A program made the translations under genes and the position numbers. A stretch of 60,305 nucleotides of DNA from Candidatus Binataceae bacterium (GTDB lineage: Bacteria > Desulfobacterota > Binatia > Binatales > Binataceae), in the NCBI GenBank assembly GCA_030038355.1, contig JASHPB010000109.1, positions 1 to 60,305 on the forward strand. Direction: 5' to 3'. A model generated the notes under the pieces. That model was not told the DNA's origin. It ran no database searches and worked only from the letters and a program-made list of their open reading frames with translations. This document shows, piece by piece, positions 25,550-33,924 of this stretch. Position 1 is the stretch's first letter. Every line of letters begins with the position of its first letter.

Positions 25550-27103
25550 TCACGCAGAAGCTTGCTTGCGGCGGCGACCCGCCTTGAAGTGCCCGCGGAT
25601 CGCGTCGATCAGGGCCGGGATCGTGTAATCGTGCGGCCGCACCGCAACCTTGAAGCCCCTGGCTCGCGCGGTCGCCGCGGTAATCGGGCCTATCACGGCC
25701 GCCTCAATGCCGCTCGCCTGCTTTCCGACCATCGCACAGAAGTTATCGACGGTGCTCGAACTTGTGAACGCGACCAGGTCGATGGCGCCGCGCGCGGCAA
25801 GCTCGCGGACGCGCGCCGCATTTTCATTCTTCGGCCGAATCGTCCGATATGCGGGCGCAACGACCACCGCGCGCGCGCCTCCCGCGAGTAGCATCTGGGG
25901 CAGCGCGTCGCGCGCAACTTCGGCGCGCGGAATTAGGAATCGCGCATCGACAATTTTCTCCACGCCGATCGCGTCGACTATCTGCTCGGCGCGGAACTCC
26001 GCCGGCATCGCCGCGACGACGAGCGCGTGCTCGCGGAGCCGGTCCGCGGTGGCCGGCCCGATTGCCGCGATCGAAGCATGCCCTATCGACCTGATATCGC
26101 GCCGGAGCAGTTTCAGCCGCCCGATGAACGAATCAACGCCGCTTGCGCTGGTGAAGATGAGCCAGTCGAAACGGTCAATTTCTTCGATCGCATGGTCGAG
26201 CTGGTCGTAGCTCGAAGGCGGCACGGTTTCGATCGTCGGAAACTCGATCACATCCGCGCCGAGCCGGCGAAGCTCGGCGGCGAACGCCGATGCTGCCGCG
26301 CGCGCGCGCGTCACCACGATTCGGCGGCCGAACAACGGCATCCGTTCGGCCCAGGCAAGATCTTTCCTAAGCGCTGCCGATCGCCCGACCACGATCGTCG
26401 CGGGCGCGCCGAGCCGCTCGTGCGCACACGCATCGGCCAGGGTCGCGAGCGTTGCCGCGACCGCCTTTTGCGCGGCGACCGTGCCCCACTCGATTGCCAC
26501 CGCGGGCGTCTTTGCATCTAGACCGCCATCGATGAGGCGTTTCAACGTCGCGCGCATCCGCGCCGTCGCCATCAGCAGAACCAGCGTTCCGCCTCGGCGC
26601 GCCGCCTCGGCAAGGCTCGCCCACGGAATCGACGAGGCGCCGCGCTTCGTTGCGTCCTCGTGGCCCGTGACGAACGCGACGAAGGAGCCGTGCTCGCGAT
26701 AGGTCAGCGGAATTCCGGCGAAGGCCGGCGCGGCGATCGCGGACGTCACGCCCGGAATAACCTCGAACGGCACGCTTGCACGCGCGAGCGCGAGCGCCTC
26801 TTCGCCGCCGCGGCCGAAAATGAACGGGTCGCCGCCCTTCAGGCGCGCGACGATCTTTCCCTTGCGCGCATCAGCGATCAACATCTTGTTGATCGCATCT
26901 TGCCCAAGAGTTTTCTCGCCGCCGCCCTTCTTGCCCGCGAAAATCAGCTCGGCGCCGGGTGGCGCGAGGCGGAGCAGTTCTTGATTGACCAGGTAATCGT
27001 AGATCACGACGTCGGCGCGCGCGAGAACGTCGGCCGCGCGCATCGTGATCAGGTCGTAGGCGCCAGGTCCCGCGCCAACGAGGAAGACTTTCCCATCACT
27101 CAT
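25550..27103 (-). CDS. cobA-hemD: Uroporphyrinogen-III C-methyltransferase / uroporphyrinogen-III synthase fusion
   Basis: The product is 517 residues from ATG 27103 (MSDGKVFLVGAGPGAYDL). Residues ~1-250 are the SUMT methyltransferase with KGGDPFIFGRGGEEA, which makes precorrin-2 for siroheme; residues ~258-500 are HemD, which closes hydroxymethylbilane to uroporphyrinogen III (FTSASGVDSF segment). A fused form is common in Firmicutes and deltaproteobacteria and places the branch-point product next to its methylating domain. The first 8 nt overlap the hemC stop, so it is coupled to hemC. A frame that stays open upstream to 27562 is hemC shadow and is not used. Confidence 0.95.
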   Translation of the reverse strand: MSDGKVFLVGAGPGAYDLITMRAADVLARADVVIYDYLVNQELLRLAPPGAELIFAGKKGGGEKTLGQDAINKMLIADARKGKIVARLKGGDPFIFGRGGEEALALARASVPFEVIPGVTSAIAAPAFAGIPLTYREHGSFVAFVTGHEDATKRGASSIPWASLAEAARRGGTLVLLMATARMRATLKRLIDGGLDAKTPAVAIEWGTVAAQKAVAATLATLADACAHERLGAPATIVVGRSAALRKDLAWAERMPLFGRRIVVTRARAAASAFAAELRRLGADVIEFPTIETVPPSSYDQLDHAIEEIDRFDWLIFTSASGVDSFIGRLKLLRRDIRSIGHASIAAIGPATADRLREHALVVAAMPAEFRAEQIVDAIGVEKIVDARFLIPRAEVARDALPQMLLAGGARAVVVAPAYRTIRPKNENAARVRELAARGAIDLVAFTSSSTVDNFCAMVGKQASGIEAAVIGPITAATARARGFKVAVRPHDYTIPALIDAIRGHFKAGRRRKQASA

Positions 27104-28049
27104 CGGCAAGCATCGCGTCGGCGCCGCGCGCGAGCATCCGCTCGGCGAGGCGCGTGCCGTCGGCCTCTGCGGTCGAAGGCGCGAGATCGGGATCGGCCGG
27201 CTCCGACGAGGATTCGAGCATCTCACGCGCGCCATCTCGGCTGAACAGGATCGTACGCATCGAGAGCATCGAGCGTTCGAGGGTCGCCTTGACCCCAACC
27301 GGCGTCGCGCATGAGGCGCCGAGCGTGGCGAGAAAGGCGCGCTCGGCGGCGGTCTCGTAGGCCGCGCGCGCGTCGTTGAGATTCGCGATCGCGTGCCCGA
27401 TATCAGATACTCCCGCGCCGCGCCGCGTCGCGAGCGTTTCGATGGCGAGCGCGGCCTGGCCGCCGGCGGGGATGAAATCGCGGTCGTCAAGCTCGACGTG
27501 CTTAACATCGGCGAGGCGGCCGAGGCGCTTGAGGCCGGCCGCCGCGACGATAATCGCGTCAAGCTCGCCGCTCGCCAACTTCTTCAGACGCGTATCGACG
27601 TTGCCGCGAAGCGGCTCGATCACGATTTCACGATTCAACCGCCGCGCCTGGAAGCACCGTCGCGATGACGAGGTGCCAAGCCGCGAGCCGCGCGCAAGCG
27701 CGACCAGCGACGCACCGTCGCGCGTGACGAGCAGATCGTGGGGATCATCGCGCTCGGGGACCGCCGCAATGCTGAATTCCGGCGCGAGGCGCGCCGGCAA
27801 GTCCTTCATCGAGTGCACGGCGATATCGATTCTTCGATCAGCTAGCGCCTGTTCGAGCTCCTTGATGAAGAGGCCCTTGCCGCCCACCTTCGCAAGCGAA
27901 GCGTCGGCGAGCTTATCTCCGCTCGTGCTGATTGGAACGATTTGGATTGCGATGTTCGGGAGCGCCGCCCCGAGCCGGTCGCGAATCAAGGATGTCTGCG
28001 CGATTGCGAGCTGGCTCGGGCGCGTGCCGATTCGAAGCGGAGATGCCAT
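27096..28049 (-). CDS. hemC: Hydroxymethylbilane synthase (porphobilinogen deaminase)
   Basis: The product is 317 residues from ATG 28049 (MASPLRIGTRPSQLAIAQT), the usual N-terminus. The dipyrromethane cofactor cysteine is in LGASCATPVGV. It polymerises four porphobilinogen units in the cytoplasm. Another in-frame start, TTG 28076, overlaps the hemA stop and would add nine residues; the family pattern favours 28049. The gene lies 23 nt after hemA and overlaps cobA-hemD by 8 nt. Confidence 0.95.
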   Translation of the reverse strand: MASPLRIGTRPSQLAIAQTSLIRDRLGAALPNIAIQIVPISTSGDKLADASLAKVGGKGLFIKELEQALADRRIDIAVHSMKDLPARLAPEFSIAAVPERDDPHDLLVTRDGASLVALARGSRLGTSSSRRCFQARRLNREIVIEPLRGNVDTRLKKLASGELDAIIVAAAGLKRLGRLADVKHVELDDRDFIPAGGQAALAIETLATRRGAGVSDIGHAIANLNDARAAYETAAERAFLATLGASCATPVGVKATLERSMLSMRTILFSRDGAREMLESSSEPADPDLAPSTAEADGTRLAERMLARGADAMLADE

Positions 28050-28072
28050 GCGAGTATCAGCGCCCGGGCGGT

Positions 28073-29410
28073 TCAATCAAGTTCTTCTTCAGGATCGTTA
28101 TCGTCCGTGCCCTCGATTTCGTCGTGGCCCGCCGCGAGGTCATCGATCAGGAGTTGCCGCGCCAGATCGGCCGCCGCCGCTGAATCGGGCGCGCTCTCTC
28201 CGCTGCGCCGAAGGCCCGACAGAATCCGATGCATCAGCTTGTTGGTCAGGCTCCGGGTCATCAACTCGACGCGCTCACGCGCGGCGGGCTCCAGGGCAGA
28301 GAGCCATCCGCGGTTGCGTTCCAGCTCGACGTCACGCAGGCGGTCGATGCTGTAGCGGATATCCTTGATCGTCGGCACCAGGTCGAGGCCGGCGAGCCAG
28401 CGCGCGAACGATTCCAGCTCGAGCGCGACGATCTGCTCAGCCTTCTCCGCTTCCCGCTCACGCTCGCCGCGCGTCTGCATCACGACCGCGCCGAGATCGT
28501 CGATATCGTAGAGGTAGACGTTCTCCATCGCGTTCAGGCGCTCGTCGAAGTTGCGCGGCACGCCCAGGTCGATCAGGAACATCGGGCGGTAGCGGCGCTC
28601 CTTGATCACCGCCTCGAAGTCGTCGGGGCCGAGAATCGGTTTCGCCAGGGAGAGCGAGCCTATCAGCACGTCGACCATCTTGAGATACGGGCGATAGCTG
28701 TCCAACGGTACGGCAGTGCCGCCAAGCTCGCGCGCGAGCACGACCGCACGATCGAAAGTGCGCGACGCGATCAGCAGCGACTGGATTCCGATCGCCTTCA
28801 AATGACGCGCCGTGAGCTCGGCCATCTTGCCCGCGCCCATCAGCATCACGGTCTTGTCACTGAGCGTGTCGAATATCTGCCGTGCGAGCTTTACCGCCGC
28901 GGAGCTGACCGACACCGAGCCGTGGCCGATCAGCGTGCCTTTCCGCACGCGCTTGGCGACCGAGAAGGCTTTGTGAAAGGCGCGATGCAAAACAGGCCCT
29001 ACAGTCGCGGCCTCTGCCGCGAGCGAATAGGTGGACTTCAACTGGCCGAGGATTTGCGGCTCGCCGACCACCATCGAATCGAGGCTCGCGCCAACGCGAA
29101 ACAGATGACGCGCTGCGTCGAGACCGGCATGGCGATAGATCGCATCCGCGAAAGTCGCGACTTCAACGTCGCGGTCGCTCGCGAGGAATGCGATCGTCGA
29201 ATCGGCCGCCTTCTCGGGATCAGTTGCTACGGCGATTAACTCGACGCGATTGCAGGTCGAGAGCAGCGCGGCCTCGGTGATCGCCGGCGCGGCTTCGCGC
29301 AGGCGCCGTAGAGCAGCCGGTATGTCGGCATCGGAGTAGGCGAGCCGCTCACGCACTCGGACGGGGGCCGAGCGATGGTTGATGCCGACGATGAAGATCG
29401 ACTGCTCCAC
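28073..29410 (-). CDS. hemA: Glutamyl-tRNA reductase
   Basis: The product is 445 residues. The catalytic Cys lies in LLSTCNRVELIAV; the NADPH-binding site is MGAGKMAELTARHL; the C-terminal dimerisation domain is present (NKLMHRILSGLRR). It reduces Glu-tRNA to glutamate-semialdehyde, the first step of the C5 pathway to heme; hemL is not in the window. It sits 2 nt after the ccsA-like gene, in the operon order siroheme synthase, ccsA, hemA, hemC, cobA-hemD, hemB. The C-terminal tail is acidic and may be regulatory. Confidence 0.97.
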   Translation of the reverse strand: MEQSIFIVGINHRSAPVRVRERLAYSDADIPAALRRLREAAPAITEAALLSTCNRVELIAVATDPEKAADSTIAFLASDRDVEVATFADAIYRHAGLDAARHLFRVGASLDSMVVGEPQILGQLKSTYSLAAEAATVGPVLHRAFHKAFSVAKRVRKGTLIGHGSVSVSSAAVKLARQIFDTLSDKTVMLMGAGKMAELTARHLKAIGIQSLLIASRTFDRAVVLARELGGTAVPLDSYRPYLKMVDVLIGSLSLAKPILGPDDFEAVIKERRYRPMFLIDLGVPRNFDERLNAMENVYLYDIDDLGAVVMQTRGEREREAEKAEQIVALELESFARWLAGLDLVPTIKDIRYSIDRLRDVELERNRGWLSALEPAARERVELMTRSLTNKLMHRILSGLRRSGESAPDSAAAADLARQLLIDDLAAGHDEIEGTDDNDPEEELD

Positions 29411-29412
29411 GA

Positions 29413-30252
29413 TCAGCCGAAATTGCCTCCGTGCTTACCCGGGTACATAAGGTTCACGCCGATAAACGAGCCAACCAGCACAGTGAATACCACGATCGTC
29501 AGCGCCGCAGCGCGCCGCCCGCGCCATCCTACTGTTAAACGCGATTCAATCAGGGCCGCGTAAAGGATCCAAATCACCAACGACCACGACTCGACCGGCT
29601 CCCACGACCAGAAATGGCCCCAAGTCGCGTCGGCCCAGATTGCGCCGGTGATTATCGCGAGACTCAGCATCGCGAAGCCCCATCCCAGCAACTGATAATT
29701 GATTCGATCGAGCTTTTCGAGACTCGGCGTGCCGTCTTCGATCGGGCCGAGCGCGCGCTTGCCCTTGAGGCGCCGCTCGTACGCGAGGTACACGACGCTC
29801 ACGCTCGCGGCGAGCACGAACATCGCGTAGCCCAGGATCGCGAGCGTCACGTGAATCGGCAGCCACACGCTGCGCAGCGTCTCCGGCAATACAATTCGCG
29901 ACTGCTCGAGTTGCTGGAACCTCAATATCGACGCAGCAGCAAAGGCCACCGTTACTGCAGGCGCAAGGAACACGCCGACCACCGCCATCCGAGAGCGAAC
30001 GATCATCACGAGGCCGGCCAGGGCAGTGAGCCAGGCAAGAAACGAAAGCGTCTCGCCGAAGTCCGCGACCGGGAAAGCGCCCGAATCGATGCCGATTGCC
30101 GCAATTCCGAAGGCGTGAAGGATGGCGCCGGCCGCGAGGGCAATCACGCCAATGCTGACCAGCCGCGCCTCGTGGCGCAGGCGATCGGCGACGAAGAAAA
30201 TGGCCGAGAGACCGTAGCAAACAAGAATCAGGGTCTGGAAAACCGGGCTCAT
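29413..30252 (-). CDS. CcsA/HemX-like cytochrome c assembly membrane protein
   Basis: The product is 279 residues with about eight membrane helices. The tryptophan-rich (WWD-like) loop reads WGHFWSWEPVESWSLVIW; the usual consensus is WGxxWxWDPKExW, so the Asp is Glu and the Lys is Val here. A position between siroheme synthase and hemA is typical of HemX/CcsA genes in deltaproteobacterial heme operons. It probably handles heme at the membrane for c-type cytochrome maturation, or moderates HemA. It overlaps the precorrin-2 dehydrogenase by 4 nt (ATGA). No signal peptide. Confidence 0.88.
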   Translation of the reverse strand: MSPVFQTLILVCYGLSAIFFVADRLRHEARLVSIGVIALAAGAILHAFGIAAIGIDSGAFPVADFGETLSFLAWLTALAGLVMIVRSRMAVVGVFLAPAVTVAFAAASILRFQQLEQSRIVLPETLRSVWLPIHVTLAILGYAMFVLAASVSVVYLAYERRLKGKRALGPIEDGTPSLEKLDRINYQLLGWGFAMLSLAIITGAIWADATWGHFWSWEPVESWSLVIWILYAALIESRLTVGWRGRRAAALTIVVFTVLVGSFIGVNLMYPGKHGGNFG

Positions 30253-30950
30253 CGGTCATCGCGCGCGGTCGGACGCTCCGGGATAACGTCTGCCTGGAGT
30301 CCGAGGGTAGCGAGGCTCGCCTCGGCGCCCAGGATTCTCTTCAGTGTGCGCTCGATGCCCGTGACATCACGGCGGCTCAATAGCCGGGGCAAATCAGAGC
30401 GGCTCAGTTCTTTCATGATCCGTGCACGATCGCTCTGGGAGCGAACGCGCGAAAGAAGCCATTGCCTCGCCGCACCGATGATCACGAGCGCGACGCCATA
30501 CTCCACGCCGATCTCATGCTCGATCTCGTCGCGAACGCGGGCCGCGAAACCGGGCGACAAGCCGGATGTGGAGACTGCGATCTTGAGCGCGCCGCGCGAG
30601 GAGACCGCAGGCGCGATGAAGTCGCACAGCTCAGGTTCATCGGCGACGTTGATGGGGATGCCGAGTTCGCGCGCCTCGGCCGCAATCGCACGATGAGCAG
30701 CCTCGTCGTCAGAGGCTGCAAATACGAGCGAGGCGCCTCTCAGGTCGCCACGCTGATACCGGCGCGCGAGATGCCTTAGTTGTCCCGCGGCCGCCATCCG
30801 CTCTAGCGTAGCCGTGACCTCGGGGCTGACTAATGTGACACCGGCGCCAGCCTCGAGGAGCGCTTGGACCTTGCGCTCGGCGACCTTGCCGCCGCCGACT
30901 AGCAGGCACTTACGCCCGCTAAGGTCGAGAAATATGGGCAAATATCCCAT
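30249..30950 (-). CDS. Precorrin-2 dehydrogenase / sirohydrochlorin ferrochelatase (CysG N-domain type)
   Basis: The product is 233 residues starting MGYLPIFLDLSGRKCLLVGGGKVAERKV, the NAD-binding start of the CysG N-terminal/Met8 family, and continuing with AISTSGLSPGFAA-type residues (AVSTSGLSPGFAARVRDEIE). It oxidises precorrin-2 and inserts iron to make siroheme for sulfite or nitrite reductase. The methylase that supplies precorrin-2 is the N-terminal half of the fused gene in the same operon. It is the first gene of the operon. The gap upstream (30951-31220) has no clear gene; it must contain the operon promoter. Confidence 0.93.
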   Translation of the reverse strand: MGYLPIFLDLSGRKCLLVGGGKVAERKVQALLEAGAGVTLVSPEVTATLERMAAAGQLRHLARRYQRGDLRGASLVFAASDDEAAHRAIAAEARELGIPINVADEPELCDFIAPAVSSRGALKIAVSTSGLSPGFAARVRDEIEHEIGVEYGVALVIIGAARQWLLSRVRSQSDRARIMKELSRSDLPRLLSRRDVTGIERTLKRILGAEASLATLGLQADVIPERPTARDDR

Positions 30951-31220
30951 GAAACCTCGAAGATTTTATTACATGATCCTCTCGCGAGACAGTGCTCGCC
31001 TCGCGCCACGCCAATGCAGTGCAAGCAGAAACCCGGAGATCAAGAAGATGGGGCGCGCGGCGCACCCTGATGGACGAACCCGATAGGTTTCGGACGTTTG
31101 ATTGCCGCACGCGTCGACCGTTGCGGTGATGAAAGCATTCTGCTTCAGATGCTGCGGCATGAAAGTGAAACCGTCGCTTTTATCCGTGTGGGCGAAATCA
31201 GTTTATGAGTTCGCCGCCGG

Positions 31221-31523
31221 GTGCGGAATCGACCTGCGCGACTGCCGGGACTACGCCGACACTCACGCTGGTGCCCAAGGTCGGTCACGACGCCGACAAC
31301 GCCGCCGCAGTTCAAACCCGTGGCCTGTAAGGCAAATTGCACGGTAGATGGCGCCCCGAGTACGACTGAGTGCAGTTGCACTACGTGGGGCTTCCACTGG
31401 TCCGCGACCAGCTACTACGCAGGCCGGGACGCGGCGTGGCACCTGGATATCTCCACCGCTACGGAGGGCACCAGCCCGAAGGGTTGCTACCACTACGTGC
31501 ACGCCGTAGGCACCGCCCAGTGA
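31221..31523 (+). CDS. Hypothetical Cys/Trp/Tyr-rich small protein, possibly a gene fragment
   Basis: The visible coding-like part is ~70 residues: QFKPVACKANCTVDG, then TTWGFHWSATSYYAG and KGCYHYVHA, with high G/C at third positions. The first ~30 residues of this frame (MRNRPARLPGLRR...) look non-coding, while the overlapping frame from 31204 reads MSSPPGAESTCATAG before a stop, so a frameshift may separate the true N-terminus. No signal peptide or family is recognised. I would treat this as a real but damaged or partial gene. Confidence 0.3.
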   Translation: MRNRPARLPGLRRHSRWCPRSVTTPTTPPQFKPVACKANCTVDGAPSTTECSCTTWGFHWSATSYYAGRDAAWHLDISTATEGTSPKGCYHYVHAVGTAQ

Positions 31524-31568
31524 CCGGCTGTCGTGAGGCGCGACCCTTTCGCACCGCGAGTCCAATCT

Positions 31569-31931
31569 TCAGGCGGCTTTTGCCGGTACCGGCTGATGAT
31601 AGTCGCGGATCTCCTTGATTTTGCCGTCCACGATCTCTATCACTTCCGCGCCGATCGCCTCGATACGCCGTTCGTGGCGCGTGCCCGTGAAGTAGGACTC
31701 GGCCACTCCGGCGCCGCCGTTGCCGGTGCATACCCGGAGCTCGCAATGCGCGTCGGGAAAGAGCGCGAACTCGGTCTCGTATGAACGCCGCACCTCCGCG
31801 ATACCAACGAGGCGCTTGCCGTTGGGGCCGACCAGCACGGCCTCATCATGAAAGCACGCCACGACGCCTTCGAGGTCATGCCGGTTGAAGGCGTCGAAGT
31901 AGCGCCGGATCAATTCCTCTTCGCATGTCAT
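31569..31931 (-). CDS. NTF2-like / SnoaL-like small protein
   Basis: The product is 120 residues. ATG 31931 is preceded by an excellent ribosome site GGAGG at 7-8 nt; the first ATG at 31946 forms part of that site and is unlikely to be the start. The sequence YFDAFNRHDLEGVVACFHDEAV is the typical N-terminus of SnoaL-like/ketosteroid-isomerase-like domains, followed by a short beta barrel (VIEIVDGKIKEIRDYH). These proteins bind small hydrophobic substrates; the function here is unknown. No partner gene is adjacent. Confidence 0.85.
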   Translation of the reverse strand: MTCEEELIRRYFDAFNRHDLEGVVACFHDEAVLVGPNGKRLVGIAEVRRSYETEFALFPDAHCELRVCTGNGGAGVAESYFTGTRHERRIEAIGAEVIEIVDGKIKEIRDYHQPVPAKAA

Positions 31932-32148
31932 CTGTCCAACCTCCATTCTTTCGCCCGAGGCTGCCGATTTTCTGCTGATAGTACACGATCGGCTTACAGA
32001 ACAGTTCCCGCCGCGCGTCCTGGACCAAACGTCTCTCAGGGCCGGCGACTACCAAGATCGAATCGCGGCCTGAATTGCACACGATTCACAGATTGTCCTT
32101 ATTTGGGGCCTTTCTTCCCGGCTTGGTGGACTCAAAGTTCGACCATTT

Positions 32149-32521
32149 TTGATGATGGTTCGGACGCGCAATATCGTCGTATGCGAGCGGCTGGAACGCG
32201 CCGACACCTCGCAGCGCAGAGCGGCGGATTTATCGGACACGAGCCCTCGATGCGCGCAGCGGGATGCTCCTCTTCAACGGACGCTTCACGCCGTTCATGT
32301 GGATGCACATGTTCGTCATGAGGTTTGCGATCGCTATTGTGCTTCTTGGGCGCGGCGACCGCGTGATCAAAATCAATCGCGAACTGTGGCCCTGGCAGGT
32401 ATCGTCAATCGTGTTCGGCGCGCGGAAAGCGGTCGAGCTTCCGGCAGGAGCAGCGAAGCTGAGCGGAATTGAAGTCGGCGACCTGCTTGAGTTCGAGGCG
32501 CGGGCAAGCGCGGTCGACTAA
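32149..32521 (+). pseudogene. DUF192 protein gene with a frameshift
   Basis: The first ~25 codons (RTRNIVVCERLERADTSQ) and the last ~85 (MLLFNGRFTPFMWMHMF...PAGAAKLSGIEVGDLLEF) are both typical of DUF192, but they lie in different frames with one apparent indel near 32230. DUF192 proteins are small, usually periplasmic or secreted, and of unknown function. The remaining segment has a hydrophobic stretch MRFAIAIVLLG in place of the usual MRFPIDVVFLD. Either a real pseudogene or a sequencing error. Confidence 0.6.
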
Positions 32522-32763
32522 AGCTTCTTCAACTCTAGGCGATGCGCCTGCGGAGTGAACCGCGATCGTGACGCGGTCGATTCCTCGTAAACGGCAGCAC
32601 TTTGGCCGAACTCAAGTACTCGGGCCGGCGGCTATCGTAAAGGATTCGGATTCGGTTCCGGATCTCGCGGCGCCATCGCGCGCGAAAGTAGATCGGAATC
32701 AGAATGAAGAGCGAGACTTCGGCGCCGAGCGCGATCCAGGTGGCAAGCAACTGGTGCAACATC

Positions 32764-32883
32764 CTAGCGATCCATGCGGCGCAGGCACGAATCGATCGAA
32801 TCATCCCGATCGATGTCACTATCGAGGTAGAACGCAACTGCCACCATCACCGCCAGCATCACAACACCTACAAGCATAGTCAT
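32764..32883 (-). CDS. Possible 39-residue single-TM protein
   Basis: ATG 32883 (MTMLVGVVMLAVMVAVAFYLDSD) with AAGG 8 nt upstream encodes one membrane helix and a charged tail rich in Asp. An overlapping minus-strand frame 32535-32804 (MIRSIRACAAWIARMLHQLL) also encodes a helix plus a basic tail; only one can be right and neither has a recognisable homologue. Low confidence. Confidence 0.28.
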   Translation of the reverse strand: MTMLVGVVMLAVMVAVAFYLDSDIDRDDSIDSCLRRMDR

Positions 32884-32929
32884 CACTAACCTTGGATCGG
32901 CGGGCGCTGGTCTCGCCGTCCGAATCTGG

Positions 32930-33277
32930 TCACGCGCGCAAGGCGGCCTGCGCGTAATACGGCCGCGCATTATCGACCGCGGTCAAGGCAGTACGGTCGA
33001 GTCGGAGCACGGCGACGCTTAGCGGCCGGACGTTTTCCATCAGTTGGTCGACGACGCGGGTTGCCGCCTCGTCTTCGACGGTCAGGTCGACCTTGAGGCG
33101 CTCGACCAGGTCAACGTCAAACTCGCGCCCGCGATAGAGCCGCTGGCGCCGAAGCTTGTTTGCACCGGGCATGCATCGCACCTCGGTGACGTCGAATTCC
33201 GACAGTTTGAGGGCATCAGCAGCTTCGGTCAGGCGTCCGAGCGCGGCAGGTTCAATCACGAGTTCGATACGCTTCAT
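32930..33277 (-). CDS. Divergent PII-like (GlnB-fold) protein
   Basis: The product is 115 residues from ATG 33277 (MKRIELVIEPAALGRLTEA), which aligns with the start of PII proteins (mKkIeaiIkPfkl). FDVTEVRCMPG matches the next strand. In the T-loop, LYRGREF has Phe at the position of the uridylylated Tyr of GlnB (YRGAEY), and the TGkiGDGKIFV ATP-binding stretch near the C-terminus is not recognisable. It therefore probably cannot be uridylylated and may bind a different ligand, as some PII-like proteins do. It stands alone; no amt, glnA or sbtA neighbour. Confidence 0.72.
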   Translation of the reverse strand: MKRIELVIEPAALGRLTEAADALKLSEFDVTEVRCMPGANKLRRQRLYRGREFDVDLVERLKVDLTVEDEAATRVVDQLMENVRPLSVAVLRLDRTALTAVDNARPYYAQAALRA

Positions 33278-33582
33278 CAAGTGGTGGACGCCATACGTCG
33301 GCGTCCTGGGGGTCACCAGTGCATGGCCTGTGCCGTCGGCAAAAGCACCAATTCCGTTGAGATTTCTGGACGCCCCGATGGCGGGACAATTCATTTTGAA
33401 TGGTGGTGAGTTTTAAATTTGAAATGCGGCAGCCTGCGCGGCGAAAGGCTCGCCGCGGTCATCGAAGAATCTCGCCGAAAATACGGGCTTCGTGGGCGTC
33501 GGCGGGGACCGCATCGACTAGAAACCGGATGGCGCGGCGGTTGCTGTCAACAGATTCAGGACTCTCGAGATCGGACGCAGCT

Positions 33583-33879
33583 ATGATTCAACTTCATCGT
33601 TTTCCTTTGATCATGTTGTCCGCACCCGTAAAGACCGGCATCCAGATGCCATTGCCGATCGCGCTCTACGACTATCGCGCGCTCGATTGGCCCTGCACGC
33701 TGGCGTTTCGAAATCGTCGCGGGACGATTGCGCGAAAATCCTCACCGCTCGGGTCGCGGATATTGGGGTTCCTCGGCCTGCAGAAGGCAGCAAAGAGCAA
33801 GCCCTCGCCGAAAGTGGTTGCGGCAATGAAAAGGGCCAAGGCGATGCCCGCGCTCACGCCGCAGGAATATCTCTTCTGA
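33583..33879 (+). CDS. Hypothetical basic protein
   Basis: 98 residues, MIQLHRFPLIMLSAPVKTG, with a mostly G/C third-position pattern and a Lys-rich C-terminus (KAAKSKPSPKVVAAMKRAKAMPALTPQEYLF is the end). The open frame continues upstream to 33400 but that part looks random. No family is recognised, and the ribosome site is weak. It ends 45 nt before the nuclease gene and may be in the same transcript. Confidence 0.38.
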   Translation: MIQLHRFPLIMLSAPVKTGIQMPLPIALYDYRALDWPCTLAFRNRRGTIARKSSPLGSRILGFLGLQKAAKSKPSPKVVAAMKRAKAMPALTPQEYLF

Positions 33880-33924
33880 CGCGACACTAAAGTTTGGCCG
33901 CGCGCGCGGTGCTAGTCTCGCGGC

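Noticed and set aside
27104-27562. Upstream extension of the cobA-hemD frame.
   Set aside because: It runs inside hemC in another frame and is Ser/Arg-rich nonsense; the family start is 27103.
28229-29239. 336-codon plus-strand frame.
   Set aside because: It is antisense to hemA; long antisense frames are expected in high-GC DNA, as also at 34977-36017 and 5500-6288.
30969-31160. 63-codon minus-strand frame with a hydrophobic C-terminus (IFLISGFLLALHW).
   Set aside because: No start signal and it is out of line with the heme operon; may be a fragment but cannot be supported.
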